From assembly GCF_042675745.1 (NCBI RefSeq), contig NZ_JBHTJM010000009.1, forward strand, positions 310,001-374,000: a stretch of 64,000 bases of DNA, given 5' to 3'. This document shows positions 53,436 through 61,360 of the stretch, in pieces (position 1 is the stretch's first letter; each line of letters opens with the position of its first letter). This stretch comes from Pseudofulvibacter geojedonensis. GTDB lineage: Bacteria; Bacteroidota; Bacteroidia; Flavobacteriales; Flavobacteriaceae. The notes under the pieces were generated by a model that saw only the letters and a program-made list of their open reading frames with translations, did no database searches and was not told the origin of the DNA. Both the position numbers and the translations under genes were made by a program.

Positions 53436-53618
53436 TTAATAAGTTTCTGTTTTAAGTTTTTCTAAACTTAGAAACCATCTAGCTATTGCTCTATGTTCAG
53501 GATTCTTAGATACCAATAGAACTTTTTTTGAAATTCTTTTTAGCATAATTTCAGTTTCCAAACTAGTTTCTCCTAGAAAATACTTATTTAAAATATCATT
53601 TATATTTTTTTCACTCAT
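53436..53618 (-). CDS. Small hypothetical protein (60 residues)
   Basis: The frame encodes MSEKNINDILNKYFLGETSL and then a basic helix to a Tyr end. The first part resembles the N-terminus of anti-sigma-type or FecR-associated proteins (NKYFxGETSLExE), and the second part does not, so it could be a truncated remnant. There is no clear promoter. Low confidence. Confidence 0.35.
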   Translation of the reverse strand: MSEKNINDILNKYFLGETSLETEIMLKRISKKVLLVSKNPEHRAIARWFLSLEKLKTETY

Positions 53619-53828
53619 TACATTATTATTTATAACACTATGACGATATAAAGGTGTTTATGTAACAACTATTTACCGATTAAAAGACCTAAAAAAACAA
53701 TTACAGGAATATATTCTGCTAACTGCTATTTTAACTCTTACAAACAGCATAAAGCACCTGTAAACAAAGCATTTAAAGTTTTTATTACTGAAAACAATTC
53801 AAGCTAAAAATTGCCTGTATTAAATCAA

Positions 53829-53836
53829 TACATTTG
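53829..53836 (+). promoter_or_regulatory. -7 element upstream of the 53883 gene
   Basis: TACATTTG matches TAnnTTTG, 46 bases before the ATG at 53883. It supports the choice of this ATG over a TTG at 53811, which lies upstream of the promoter. Confidence 0.45.
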
Positions 53837-53882
53837 CCTGTCTTTCTTACAAAATCGTTCATTAACAAAACAACATATTCAT

Positions 53883-54659
53883 ATGAATAAAAGAATTATT
53901 TTATTTTTAATATTATTCAGCTTTTCTACTATAATTTACAGTCAGGTAGGAATTGGAACAACCACACCAAATAATGATGCTGCATTAGATATATCAAGCT
54001 TAAACCGAGGCTTATTATTACCTAGAGTACCTTTAACTTCAACAACTAACTCCACTCCAATGAATAATCATGTTATGGGAATGGTTGTGTACAACACTAA
54101 TAATTCACAAGATCTAACCCCTGGAGTATATTATAATGATGGAACTAAATGGGTTAGAAGCAGCCCCATTTATTATAGAAATCACTTTACTCAAACAACC
54201 AGTTTAACTATTCCATCTAATACCACCTATTATGCTATTCCAGGTTTGTCCGGTCTAAGTATCAATGTTCCCAAAGATGGTTATTATCAATTTAACTTTA
54301 CTGGATATTATGCTACTCCCCAAGCCACTTCTTCAGGTAATCAAGGTATGTTTTATTGTACTGGTGAAGGATATTTTAGAATTAATATAGGAAGTAACAC
54401 AAAGCTTAGTTATACACATTCTACTTCTTTTGTTAAAAATGACGGGTTAGGAGAGAATAGTATTCACCATTTATCTAGTACTGCGGTTGCTTCTGGTCAA
54501 ATCTATTTAACAAAAGGAACACATAGTGTCGATATTCATTTTTATCAATATTTAACTGATCATTATTGCACATTAGGGCAACAATCTGTTGTAGGGAAAT
54601 TTCCAGGATATAATGATTCTGATGAGTGCACTTTATCTATTTTTTATGTTGGAGATTGA
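53883..54659 (+). CDS. Exported QVGIGTTTP-type protein with C1q/TNF-like domain
   Basis: 258 residues from the ATG at 53883. Signal peptide (ILFLILFSFSTIIYSQ), then the common flavobacterial header VGIGTTTPNNDAALDISSL with RGLLLPRVPL. The C-terminal ~140 residues look like a beta-sandwich (INVPKDGYYQFNFTGYYA, LTKGTHSVDIHFYQYL), similar to C1q/TNF-like jelly rolls. It is probably displayed on the outer surface or secreted. Followed by the duplicated terminator element. A relative with a longer body lies at 56119. Confidence 0.75.
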   Translation: MNKRIILFLILFSFSTIIYSQVGIGTTTPNNDAALDISSLNRGLLLPRVPLTSTTNSTPMNNHVMGMVVYNTNNSQDLTPGVYYNDGTKWVRSSPIYYRNHFTQTTSLTIPSNTTYYAIPGLSGLSINVPKDGYYQFNFTGYYATPQATSSGNQGMFYCTGEGYFRINIGSNTKLSYTHSTSFVKNDGLGENSIHHLSSTAVASGQIYLTKGTHSVDIHFYQYLTDHYCTLGQQSVVGKFPGYNDSDECTLSIFYVGD

Positions 54660-54664
54660 TATAA

Positions 54665-54803
54665 ATAATATTAACCCCTTACCCACTCAACAAAATTAAT
54701 TACAAAAATTAATTCGGGTGCAATGAAAATTGCTAAACACAGCGTCTTACTATCTGGGTTGTAAGGCGCTTTTTAGTTTAACAGCGCTAAACATCTTTCT
54801 ACA
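54665..54803 (+). repeat. Duplicated terminator element R1 with glycosyltransferase 3' remnant
   Basis: Nearly the same sequence as 58068-58190. It contains cactcaac-like and attaattcgggtgcaatg segments, a terminator stem (agcgtcttac/gtaaggcgct, 54741-54770, then TTTTT), and at 54773-54802 the complement of the last codons of the 58159 glycosyltransferase (VERCLALLN and stop). The remnant shows that the element was copied from the X-GT junction on the right. Confidence 0.8.
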
Positions 54804-54819
54804 TATTTAAGATCTTCAC

Positions 54820-55944
54820 TTATAGAGGGCTATTTTCTTTTTTATATACAGATGGTGTCATTCCAACTATATTCTTAAATGCTTTATTAAAAGCCGACTT
54901 TGAATGAAACCCTGACATTTCACTAATTACCTCTATGGTAAAATTAGAAGTTTCTTTTGCTATTAAGTATTCTTTTGCTTTTTCAACTCTATAACTATTG
55001 ATAAAAGTTGCAAAGTTTTGCTCAAACTCAGTATTTAAAACATTGGATACGTATTTACTATTAGATCCAACTTGTTTAGAAAACTCATGAATTGTTAAAT
55101 TACTTTTTAAAAAAGGTTCTTCTGAAGATATTACATTTAATATTCTCTCTTTTAACAGTTTGTTTTTATCATTATTTTCTTCTTTCCCTATTTCTTCAAT
55201 TAAACCAAATTGAGCTTCTTGAAAAAAAACTTTTTCTTGATTTACTCCTTTATAACCTACAAATAAAAAATAACAACACATAAACAAACTCATAACTATC
55301 ATTAGAGTATAATTTGCCTCATAACTCTGGATTACATATAACCCTATTATAAAAACTACATATCCAAAAATATAATGTTGCATCCATAATAAATCTACTC
55401 CTTCATTATACGAAAAGACACTATTTAGTTTTTGCTTATGTTGTTTGTAATGTGTAAAGGTTTTATAGATGTAATATATGTTCTGTAATGGAAACACAAA
55501 CAATAAGGCCACAGCATTAGTATAACTCATTACATAAGAAACAGTTAAAGTAAATTCGTTTTCAGTTTCATCAATAACATCCTTTAAGTAAAAAAAAGAA
55601 ATCAGATTAATTATTAATAAAAATAATGGTATCAGGTAATGTTTAGCAATAATACTGTTACTCTTTTTTAAAGTTAAATCAGATAACGATAAAACATAAA
55701 AGTAAAATGTAGGTGGTATAGTTACAATTGCTACATAAAAAAGTAATGAAAATAAATTTACAATTAGGTTGGACTCACTTGTAAAATTACCGACCAAGAA
55801 CATAGCTAAAAGAACCACTATGAACAACAAAAAAAAGCTTCCTAAAATACTAAAACGATTTTGCTTATTCTTTGCTTTATAAAACAGGTATAAAGAAAAA
55901 AATAAAGCACAAAAAGTAGGTAGTAATAGTATATAGTTCTTCAT
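54820..55944 (-). CDS. AraC-family regulator with N-terminal membrane sensor
   Basis: 374 residues. About seven hydrophobic helices (LLPTFCALFFSLYLFYKAK to SLFMCCYFLFVGYKG) precede a linker and an AraC double HTH (about 270-370; NLTIHEFSKQVGSNSKYVSN and GFHSKSAFNKAFKNIVGMTP). Same architecture as 10607-11674. It is flanked by the two QVGIGTTTP genes; the 56119 gene is divergent, 174 bases away, and a plausible target. A 3' copy of this gene lies at 52756-52930. Confidence 0.88.
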   Translation of the reverse strand: MKNYILLLPTFCALFFSLYLFYKAKNKQNRFSILGSFFLLFIVVLLAMFLVGNFTSESNLIVNLFSLLFYVAIVTIPPTFYFYVLSLSDLTLKKSNSIIAKHYLIPLFLLIINLISFFYLKDVIDETENEFTLTVSYVMSYTNAVALLFVFPLQNIYYIYKTFTHYKQHKQKLNSVFSYNEGVDLLWMQHYIFGYVVFIIGLYVIQSYEANYTLMIVMSLFMCCYFLFVGYKGVNQEKVFFQEAQFGLIEEIGKEENNDKNKLLKERILNVISSEEPFLKSNLTIHEFSKQVGSNSKYVSNVLNTEFEQNFATFINSYRVEKAKEYLIAKETSNFTIEVISEMSGFHSKSAFNKAFKNIVGMTPSVYKKENSPL

Positions 55945-56080
55945 TTCTATAGTAAATATATTACAATTTTTAAATTTACCTACAGAACAAAGATGCTTTA
56001 TTCCCCTTTTATTTACTAGCTTTTCCGTAAATCAGTACACCTAATCTTAAATCGCTACTTCATTTTATACACTTGAGACA

Positions 56081-56088
56081 TAAGTTTG
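56081..56088 (+). promoter_or_regulatory. -7 element of the 56119 gene
   Basis: TAAGTTTG matches TAnnTTTG, 30 bases before the ATG. Confidence 0.5.
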
Positions 56089-56118
56089 CATCATTAATCC
56101 GAAATAATACCCGAATTT

Positions 56119-58056
56119 ATGAAAGCGATTTACACAATTTTAGCTATCTTTTTAGCTATAACAACCCAAGCACAAGTAGGAATAGGAACCACAACTCCAG
56201 ATGCAAGCTCAATATTAGATATTGAATCTACAACTCAGGGAATGTTAACTCCTAGAATGAATCAAGCTCAGAGAAATGCAATAGTATCACCAGCAACAGG
56301 TTTATTAATTTATCAAACAAATAACACTCCAGGATTTTATTATTACAACGGAACTACTTGGACTCCTTTTGGTGGTTCAGATGATGATTGGACAGTATCA
56401 GGAAACGATATGTATAATTCAAACTCTGGAAATATTGGTGTAGGAAATACTTCTCCAACAGCTAAATTTCACATTACCGGAACTACTGGCGGTGGTGGAA
56501 CTTTATTAAACCAAGACTTCAATTCTTATACAGTAATAGAAAACAACTCTAGTAGTGGTTGTACAGTAGATGGATGGGAATCTACAACTACTGGTGACAC
56601 AAACGCAAACTGTTCATCGTGTACAGGAACTTGGATTTATATAGACTCTGATGAATCTGGTTGTAGCCAAAATGCAACGGCTATTGTAAACTTATCATCT
56701 AACCCAACTACAACATCAATTAATATTAGTTTTGATTATCGTTATAATGATTATACTGGTGCTGATGACATATTTAGAGTCTATTTATATAATAACACTA
56801 CAACTTCTCAAGTTGGTGCAGACTTAATTAATACTACTACAGATGTAGATACATCATACTCAGGTTCTGCAACAGTTACAGCTGGCAACAGTTATTCTAT
56901 ACGATTTGAATATACTGGTATATTTGACTACGGAGCATCAATAGACAATGTTTTAGTAACAGAAGCAGCAGGTCCTGCAACATCTGTTTTCAGACTGGAA
57001 GATGGTAACGAACAAACAGGATATGTTCTAACATCTGATGCTAACGGAAATGCTACTTGGCAAGCTGTTTCAGGAGCCGGATCTGCACAAACTTTAAGTA
57101 TTTCAGGTAACGATTTAACTATATCTGGAGGAAACACAGTAACCTTACCATCTGGTGGTGGATCTACAACAGCAGATAATGGTTTGTCAATAAGTGGTGG
57201 AGATGTGGTTTTAGGCGGAACATTAATTAACAACACGACCATTAACTTAGATGATAACGATTTAACTTTCTCGACTGGTACTGGAGCTTTTCCGGGTGAT
57301 ATTATTTTTGAAGGAAGTAGCAGGACTGTTATGGAGACAAATCTAGAAGATAATTACATAAACTTTGGTGGTGGATTCCCTTCAGTTGACACTGACGACG
57401 GTTCTAGTTTTAATGACTCTGGTAACTCGAGTTATACTAAAGATTTTGTTGCAGGCTTTTATAATGGCTCTTCAGGTGGATCTGCTATTGCATTAGGATC
57501 AATAGAATATATTGTAGACGGTACAAGCGAATTATTTTTAGAAACCAGTGCGTTAAGCCCAATGGATAATTTAGGAGCAGATTTAGGGGCTGGTAGTGCT
57601 TTTCAATCAGGCCCAGTAAGAAATTGGGACGATGTATATGCGCAAGACTTTATTGCAACAGGTGGTACTACTTATAATAGAATATCAGGTAGGGAAAAAA
57701 ATCAATCTAGAGGTTTAGCAGAAATCATGAAATTAGAACCAATAACTTATAGAGAAGAAATTAGAAATATTGGAAATAGAACTTCTAGGGTTGAAGAAAG
57801 GGATATTAGATTAGGCTTTACCACTAACAATCTACTAAATGCTATTCCAGAAGCAGTTAAGACTTCTGATTGGGTTACTTTAAAAGAAGGAGAGGATCCT
57901 ATAAAGATGACTATTGATAACCCTACTGGAATCATGTATAATCAAATAATTCCAGTAACAGTAAAAGCTATTCAGGAACAACAGGCACAAATTGAAGAAC
58001 TAAGAAGAATGATTCTTGAACTAAAGAAAGAAAATAAACAATTAAAAAAGAAATAA
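56119..58056 (+). CDS. Exported tail-fibre-like protein with S74/chaperone-type C-terminus
   Basis: 645 residues. Signal peptide (ILAIFLAITTQAQ) and header VGIGTTTPDASSILDIESTT. The middle is Gly/Ser/Thr/Asn-rich and beta-structured, with a concanavalin-like segment (ISFDYRYNDYTGADDIFRVY). The C-terminal ~120 residues resemble the intramolecular chaperone domain of phage tail fibres (MKLEPITYREEIRN, DIRLGFTTNNLLNAIPEAV), ending in a coiled coil (EEQQ-type, LKKENKQLKKK). The usual SDxRxK motif reads SGREKN here, so self-cleavage may be lost. Probably a trimeric surface fibre. Confidence 0.8.
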   Translation: MKAIYTILAIFLAITTQAQVGIGTTTPDASSILDIESTTQGMLTPRMNQAQRNAIVSPATGLLIYQTNNTPGFYYYNGTTWTPFGGSDDDWTVSGNDMYNSNSGNIGVGNTSPTAKFHITGTTGGGGTLLNQDFNSYTVIENNSSSGCTVDGWESTTTGDTNANCSSCTGTWIYIDSDESGCSQNATAIVNLSSNPTTTSINISFDYRYNDYTGADDIFRVYLYNNTTTSQVGADLINTTTDVDTSYSGSATVTAGNSYSIRFEYTGIFDYGASIDNVLVTEAAGPATSVFRLEDGNEQTGYVLTSDANGNATWQAVSGAGSAQTLSISGNDLTISGGNTVTLPSGGGSTTADNGLSISGGDVVLGGTLINNTTINLDDNDLTFSTGTGAFPGDIIFEGSSRTVMETNLEDNYINFGGGFPSVDTDDGSSFNDSGNSSYTKDFVAGFYNGSSGGSAIALGSIEYIVDGTSELFLETSALSPMDNLGADLGAGSAFQSGPVRNWDDVYAQDFIATGGTTYNRISGREKNQSRGLAEIMKLEPITYREEIRNIGNRTSRVEERDIRLGFTTNNLLNAIPEAVKTSDWVTLKEGEDPIKMTIDNPTGIMYNQIIPVTVKAIQEQQAQIEELRRMILELKKENKQLKKK

Positions 58057-58067
58057 TTTTAGTTTAC

Positions 58068-58190
58068 CTCACACTCAACAAACTTAATTACAAAATTAAT
58101 TCGGGTGCAATGAAAATTGCTAAACACAGCGTCTTACTATTGGTTTGTAAGGCGCTTTTTAGTTTAACAGCGTTAAACATCTTTCTACTA
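58068..58190 (+). repeat. Terminator element R2 at the 56119/58159 junction
   Basis: Original copy of the R element. The terminator stem agcgtcttac/gtaaggcgct (58128-58156) ends in TTTTT and overlaps the stop of the convergent glycosyltransferase gene; the last ten codons of that gene are part of the repeat. Confidence 0.8.
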
Positions 58191-59193
58191 TAGTAGCAAC
58201 TTTGATGGTATCAAAACAAGTAATATATATTTCAGGATATTTATTACCGTAAATAGATGTAGGTATTTTAGGATACAACTCTAAATCTGGTAAAACTTGA
58301 TTCTTTTCTGGCTGATTAAAAGGCACAAAACCTGCATATGGATGAGTTACTCCCCACACAGTAATAACAGGTACACCATACATTGCTGCCAAATGACCAT
58401 TGCCAGAATCCATAGAAATCATAACATCTAAATTAGAAATAAGACCTAACTCCTCTTCAAAAGAAAACTTTGAAACGACATTAATTACATTGTTAAACTT
58501 TTCAGTTATGTTGTCTAACAACAACCGTTCTTCTTTTCCTCCACCAAACAATAAAATACTAGTATTAGATTCTTGAGCCAACTTAGCCACTACTTTTTCC
58601 ATTCTATCTAAAGGAAACATTTTTCCTTTATGAGCCGCAAAAGGTGCAATACCTATTAATTTATTACCCTTAAAAGATTCTAAAAAAGGTATGTTTATAG
58701 CACCCTTTTGTTTTAAAATCAGTTCACTTAAGTCTAATGAAAAACCTAATAATCTAAACACATCGGCGTATCTTTCATGAGTTGTTTGTAAGGGCTTGAG
58801 AACTTTATTATCGGGCCTTGTTAAAGCTTTTTTATCTGCCCTTCCCTTATGTATCTGCTGATATGGAATACCTTTCAGTTTTAAAAACCTAATCAATATA
58901 TTAGAACGTAGAACATCATGTAAATCTGCTACAGCATCGATATCTAATTTAGATAATTCTTTAGATAACCTTCTAAGGCCTAAAAACCCTTTATGTTTTC
59001 CTTTTAATTCTGGAGAAAATACTTTTACATTAGGAATATCATTAAAAAACACTCCATAGAAAGCTCTGGTTAATACGGTTACTTTAACTTCTGGATGCTG
59101 CTGTGTAAAGGCTTTTAAAACCGGCACTGTCATAGCTACATCACCCATAGCTGATAACCTAATTACTAAGATATGTTTGAATTGAGCTTTCAA
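58159..59193 (-). CDS. Glycosyltransferase family 9 (LPS heptosyltransferase-like)
   Basis: 344 residues, GT-B fold. N-terminal ILVIRLSAMGDVAMTVPVLK is the family start; the C-terminal donor site has GIAPFAAHKGKMFPLDRM near 190 and MISMDSGNGHLAAMYGVPVI near 270 (GT9 motif). It adds heptose or a related sugar to the LPS core at the cytoplasmic face; the exact sugar is unknown. It is downstream of the DUF4254 gene, an association common in Bacteroidota, with a stem-loop in between. Confidence 0.92.
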   Translation of the reverse strand: MKAQFKHILVIRLSAMGDVAMTVPVLKAFTQQHPEVKVTVLTRAFYGVFFNDIPNVKVFSPELKGKHKGFLGLRRLSKELSKLDIDAVADLHDVLRSNILIRFLKLKGIPYQQIHKGRADKKALTRPDNKVLKPLQTTHERYADVFRLLGFSLDLSELILKQKGAINIPFLESFKGNKLIGIAPFAAHKGKMFPLDRMEKVVAKLAQESNTSILLFGGGKEERLLLDNITEKFNNVINVVSKFSFEEELGLISNLDVMISMDSGNGHLAAMYGVPVITVWGVTHPYAGFVPFNQPEKNQVLPDLELYPKIPTSIYGNKYPEIYITCFDTIKVATIVERCLTLLN

Positions 59194-59201
59194 ATTTATT
59201 A

Positions 59202-59235
59202 GTAGAAAAGAAATCCTGAATTTTCATTCAGGATT
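59202..59235 (-). terminator. Stem-loop between DUF4254 gene and glycosyltransferase
   Basis: Stem aatcctgaa/ttcaggatt (9 bases) around tttca-type loop; on the minus strand it runs into TTTCTTTTC. It lies 5 bases after the DUF4254 stop. It probably reduces read-through into the glycosyltransferase. Confidence 0.6.
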
Positions 59236-59239
59236 CATA

Positions 59240-59851
59240 TTATTTTTGAGAACGTAATACTGGATTTAACTCATCATCATTATACATTTTCATTTGCTTG
59301 TATACTTTCATGTATTTATCTCCTTTTTCTATATCAGACAATAAAGTATCTATTGCAGTAGATAAATCTACTCTTTGCTCAAGTAATACATCTAATTTTT
59401 TCTGACAAGCTGCTTTATGTTCTTCTGAAGCATCAGAACGATTAGCTTCTTCATGCATATGATATACCTTCAATGCTAGAATAGATAACCTATCTACTCC
59501 CCAAGCTGGACTTTCTGTATTAATAGTTGCTCCTTCTTTAGTTTTAACATCTTTATATTGATCTAAAAAGTAACTATCTACATATTCTACCATATCTGTT
59601 CTATCCTGATTAGAAGCATCTATTTTACGCTTTAAATCTAATGCCGCTACAGGATCAATATTCGGATCACGAATAATATCTTCGTAATGCCATTGAACAG
59701 TATCTATCCAACACTTTCTGTATAATAAATGTGCTAATAAATCCTCATTTTTATCGTACTTATTTTCAAAAGGTTGATATACATCATCTTTAATATGATA
59801 GGTGTCTATAGCCTCTTGAAATATTTTATTAGCTTTTTCTGTAAACATCAT
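59240..59851 (-). CDS. DUF4254-family protein
   Basis: 203 residues, soluble, helical. It reads FTEKANKIFQEAIDTYH near the start, LLYRKCWIDTVQWHYEDIIR near 45, DRTDMVEYVDSYF and SPAWGVDRLSILALKVYHMH near 130, the DUF4254 pattern. Homologues sit next to LPS heptosyltransferases; the role is unknown. A -7 element (complement of CAAAGGTA, 59871-59878) lies about 20 bases upstream. Confidence 0.88.
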   Translation of the reverse strand: MMFTEKANKIFQEAIDTYHIKDDVYQPFENKYDKNEDLLAHLLYRKCWIDTVQWHYEDIIRDPNIDPVAALDLKRKIDASNQDRTDMVEYVDSYFLDQYKDVKTKEGATINTESPAWGVDRLSILALKVYHMHEEANRSDASEEHKAACQKKLDVLLEQRVDLSTAIDTLLSDIEKGDKYMKVYKQMKMYNDDELNPVLRSQK

Positions 59852-59924
59852 AGGTAAAATTTTATAATTTCAAAGGTACTATTTCAAAACGAAATTTTAT
59901 AACCTTAAACTGTTTTAACTTTTT

Positions 59925-60833
59925 TTAAAGAAAATTTATTCCAAGAACTATTAACATCAATACATATATACTTATTGATTGAATAGTGTTATTGAGTCTT
60001 TCTAAAAACACACTCAAAATACAAGACAACGGAAAATATGTAAAAATTAAAATAGATAACGATTCTGTATTTGATAAAAAACTCAACAATACACTCACTA
60101 ATAGAATAACTGATACTAAAAGATATGTTGATTTATTTTTTTTGGTTTTCTCTCTAACATTAACTGGTAATAAAAACAAACCAATTATTATTAGTGTTAC
60201 AAACAAAGCCAATAATAATATGTTTTTAAAAGAATTGAAGTTTAGTAAAAACTGAAATGATACTTCTTTAAAATATGATATTTCTCCCCAAAAGAATAAT
60301 TGACCCGTACTTGCAATAACAAATACTATAAATAAACTGACTATAGGAACTAACCAGTTTTTATAATAATTAGATGCATACAACAAAATGCCTATATATA
60401 AGGCTAATAAATAAATTATAGCAACAGAATGAAACAGGCTTGCAACTGCAATCCATAAAGCTGCATCAAATATTTTTTTGGTAGTATTTAACTCTGATTT
60501 TAAGCTAATGATTTTCCTTAAAGCTAATAATACAAATGCATTGGCTATTACTAGGTTAAAATTATTTAAAGCATCTTCAAAAAAACCAAAAAAGAGAGCA
60601 AACAATAAAATTATAAAACTGTTCTGATCTGATAGCGCATTCTTTTTAGCAATGAAATCAACTGCAAAAATGGAAAAAATGACTATTGCTGTAGCAAAAA
60701 GTAATTTCCCTACAGTAGTTGCATCTACTACTTCTAGATCTAGAATTTGATTAGTTAAGAAACTAATTAAAACCAATAAGCCTGCTAAAACAAGATTGAT
60801 AGGCTTAGATTTATTAAAAATTGATGCAATCAT
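59925..60833 (-). CDS. DUF6427-family membrane protein
   Basis: 302 residues with about nine hydrophobic helices (VLAGLLVLISFLTNQILDL to ISIYVLMLIVLGINFL). MIASIFNKSKPINLVL at the start is characteristic of the flavobacterial DUF6427 family, which neighbours purD and the DUF6341 gene. A flippase or polysaccharide-related role is sometimes guessed; the sequence gives no evidence for it. Confidence 0.8.
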   Translation of the reverse strand: MIASIFNKSKPINLVLAGLLVLISFLTNQILDLEVVDATTVGKLLFATAIVIFSIFAVDFIAKKNALSDQNSFIILLFALFFGFFEDALNNFNLVIANAFVLLALRKIISLKSELNTTKKIFDAALWIAVASLFHSVAIIYLLALYIGILLYASNYYKNWLVPIVSLFIVFVIASTGQLFFWGEISYFKEVSFQFLLNFNSFKNILLLALFVTLIIIGLFLLPVNVREKTKKNKSTYLLVSVILLVSVLLSFLSNTESLSILIFTYFPLSCILSVFLERLNNTIQSISIYVLMLIVLGINFL

Positions 60834-60907
60834 TGGTTATAATGGTTTTCTAAAAAGAAAAATAATATCAAATAAATTATAAAATGAGACTTAAAACTCG
60901 AGGTTGC

Positions 60908-60985
60908 TTTTTTCTCTTTTGAAGCTGTAATATAATTGCATCGCCTTTGCTACGCAAGTTTATTACAATGAAAAAAGAGGAAAAA
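60908..60985. repeat. Long imperfect inverted repeat
   Basis: Arms of about 32 bases (60908-60939 and 60954-60985) can pair with several mismatches around atcgcctttgctac. The conserved parts are gtaatata/tttattac and the A/T-rich ends. It lies in the divergent gap between the DUF6427 and DUF6341 genes and just upstream of the latter's promoter. Confidence 0.5.
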
Positions 60986-61007
60986 TGAACAAGTGTTTTT
61001 GTTTTAT

Positions 61008-61038
61008 TTTGTGGTTTATTTGGTATACTGTATATTTG
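61008..61038 (+). promoter_or_regulatory. Promoter of the DUF6341 gene
   Basis: TTTG at 61008-61011, exactly 19 bases, then TATATTTG at 61031-61038, a full match to the Bacteroidota -33/-7 form. The start would be about 15 bases before the ATG at 61059. Confidence 0.7.
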
Positions 61039-61058
61039 TTGGCATAAAAATAAGAAAG

Positions 61059-61286
61059 ATGACTGATTTAGTTTACGCAATACAAGATTTATTTATGGCT
61101 TTATTAGCTCCTATGGGAGATATGGCAAAATTAGAGCTTGAAAACTGGTGGGCAGCTAACACTATAAACTGGATTTTAACCTTAATAGGGTTTGTAGCAA
61201 TTTTATACTGGTTAAAGCAATTAAAAATATTTAACGAAGAAGGAAAAGAAAGAAGAGATATTGTTTCTCACTCTTTTTTTGAATAA
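61059..61286 (+). CDS. DUF6341-family small membrane protein
   Basis: 75 residues from the ATG at 61059; a longer frame from 60993 begins inside the promoter. It reads MTDLVYAIQDLFMALLAPMG with LELENWWAANTINWILTLIG, then one membrane helix (FVAILYWLKQLKIF) and RRDIVSHSFFE. I recall this family as DUF6341 next to purD in flavobacteria. Function unknown. Confidence 0.85.
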   Translation: MTDLVYAIQDLFMALLAPMGDMAKLELENWWAANTINWILTLIGFVAILYWLKQLKIFNEEGKERRDIVSHSFFE

Positions 61287-61310
61287 ACCTTCGTTCATTT
61301 TATCATAATA

Positions 61311-61346
61311 AAAAAAGCCCTTTGAAAATTTCAAAGGGCTTTTTTA
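61311..61346. terminator. Bidirectional terminator between DUF6341 gene and purD
   Basis: A perfect palindrome with 12-base arms (agccctttgaaa and tttcaaagggct) around one base has A-runs left and T-runs right, so it serves both convergent genes. Confidence 0.88.
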
Positions 61347-61360
61347 TATACTAGTATTTT

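Noticed and set aside
53811..53882. TTG start 24 codons upstream of the 53883 gene
   Set aside because: The added residues are not signal-like and lie ahead of a -7 element at 53829.
52743..58190. A prophage or integrated element because of tail-fibre-like domains and duplications
   Set aside because: No integrase, capsid, terminase, portal or attachment repeats; the fibre-like proteins carry signal peptides of ordinary exported proteins.
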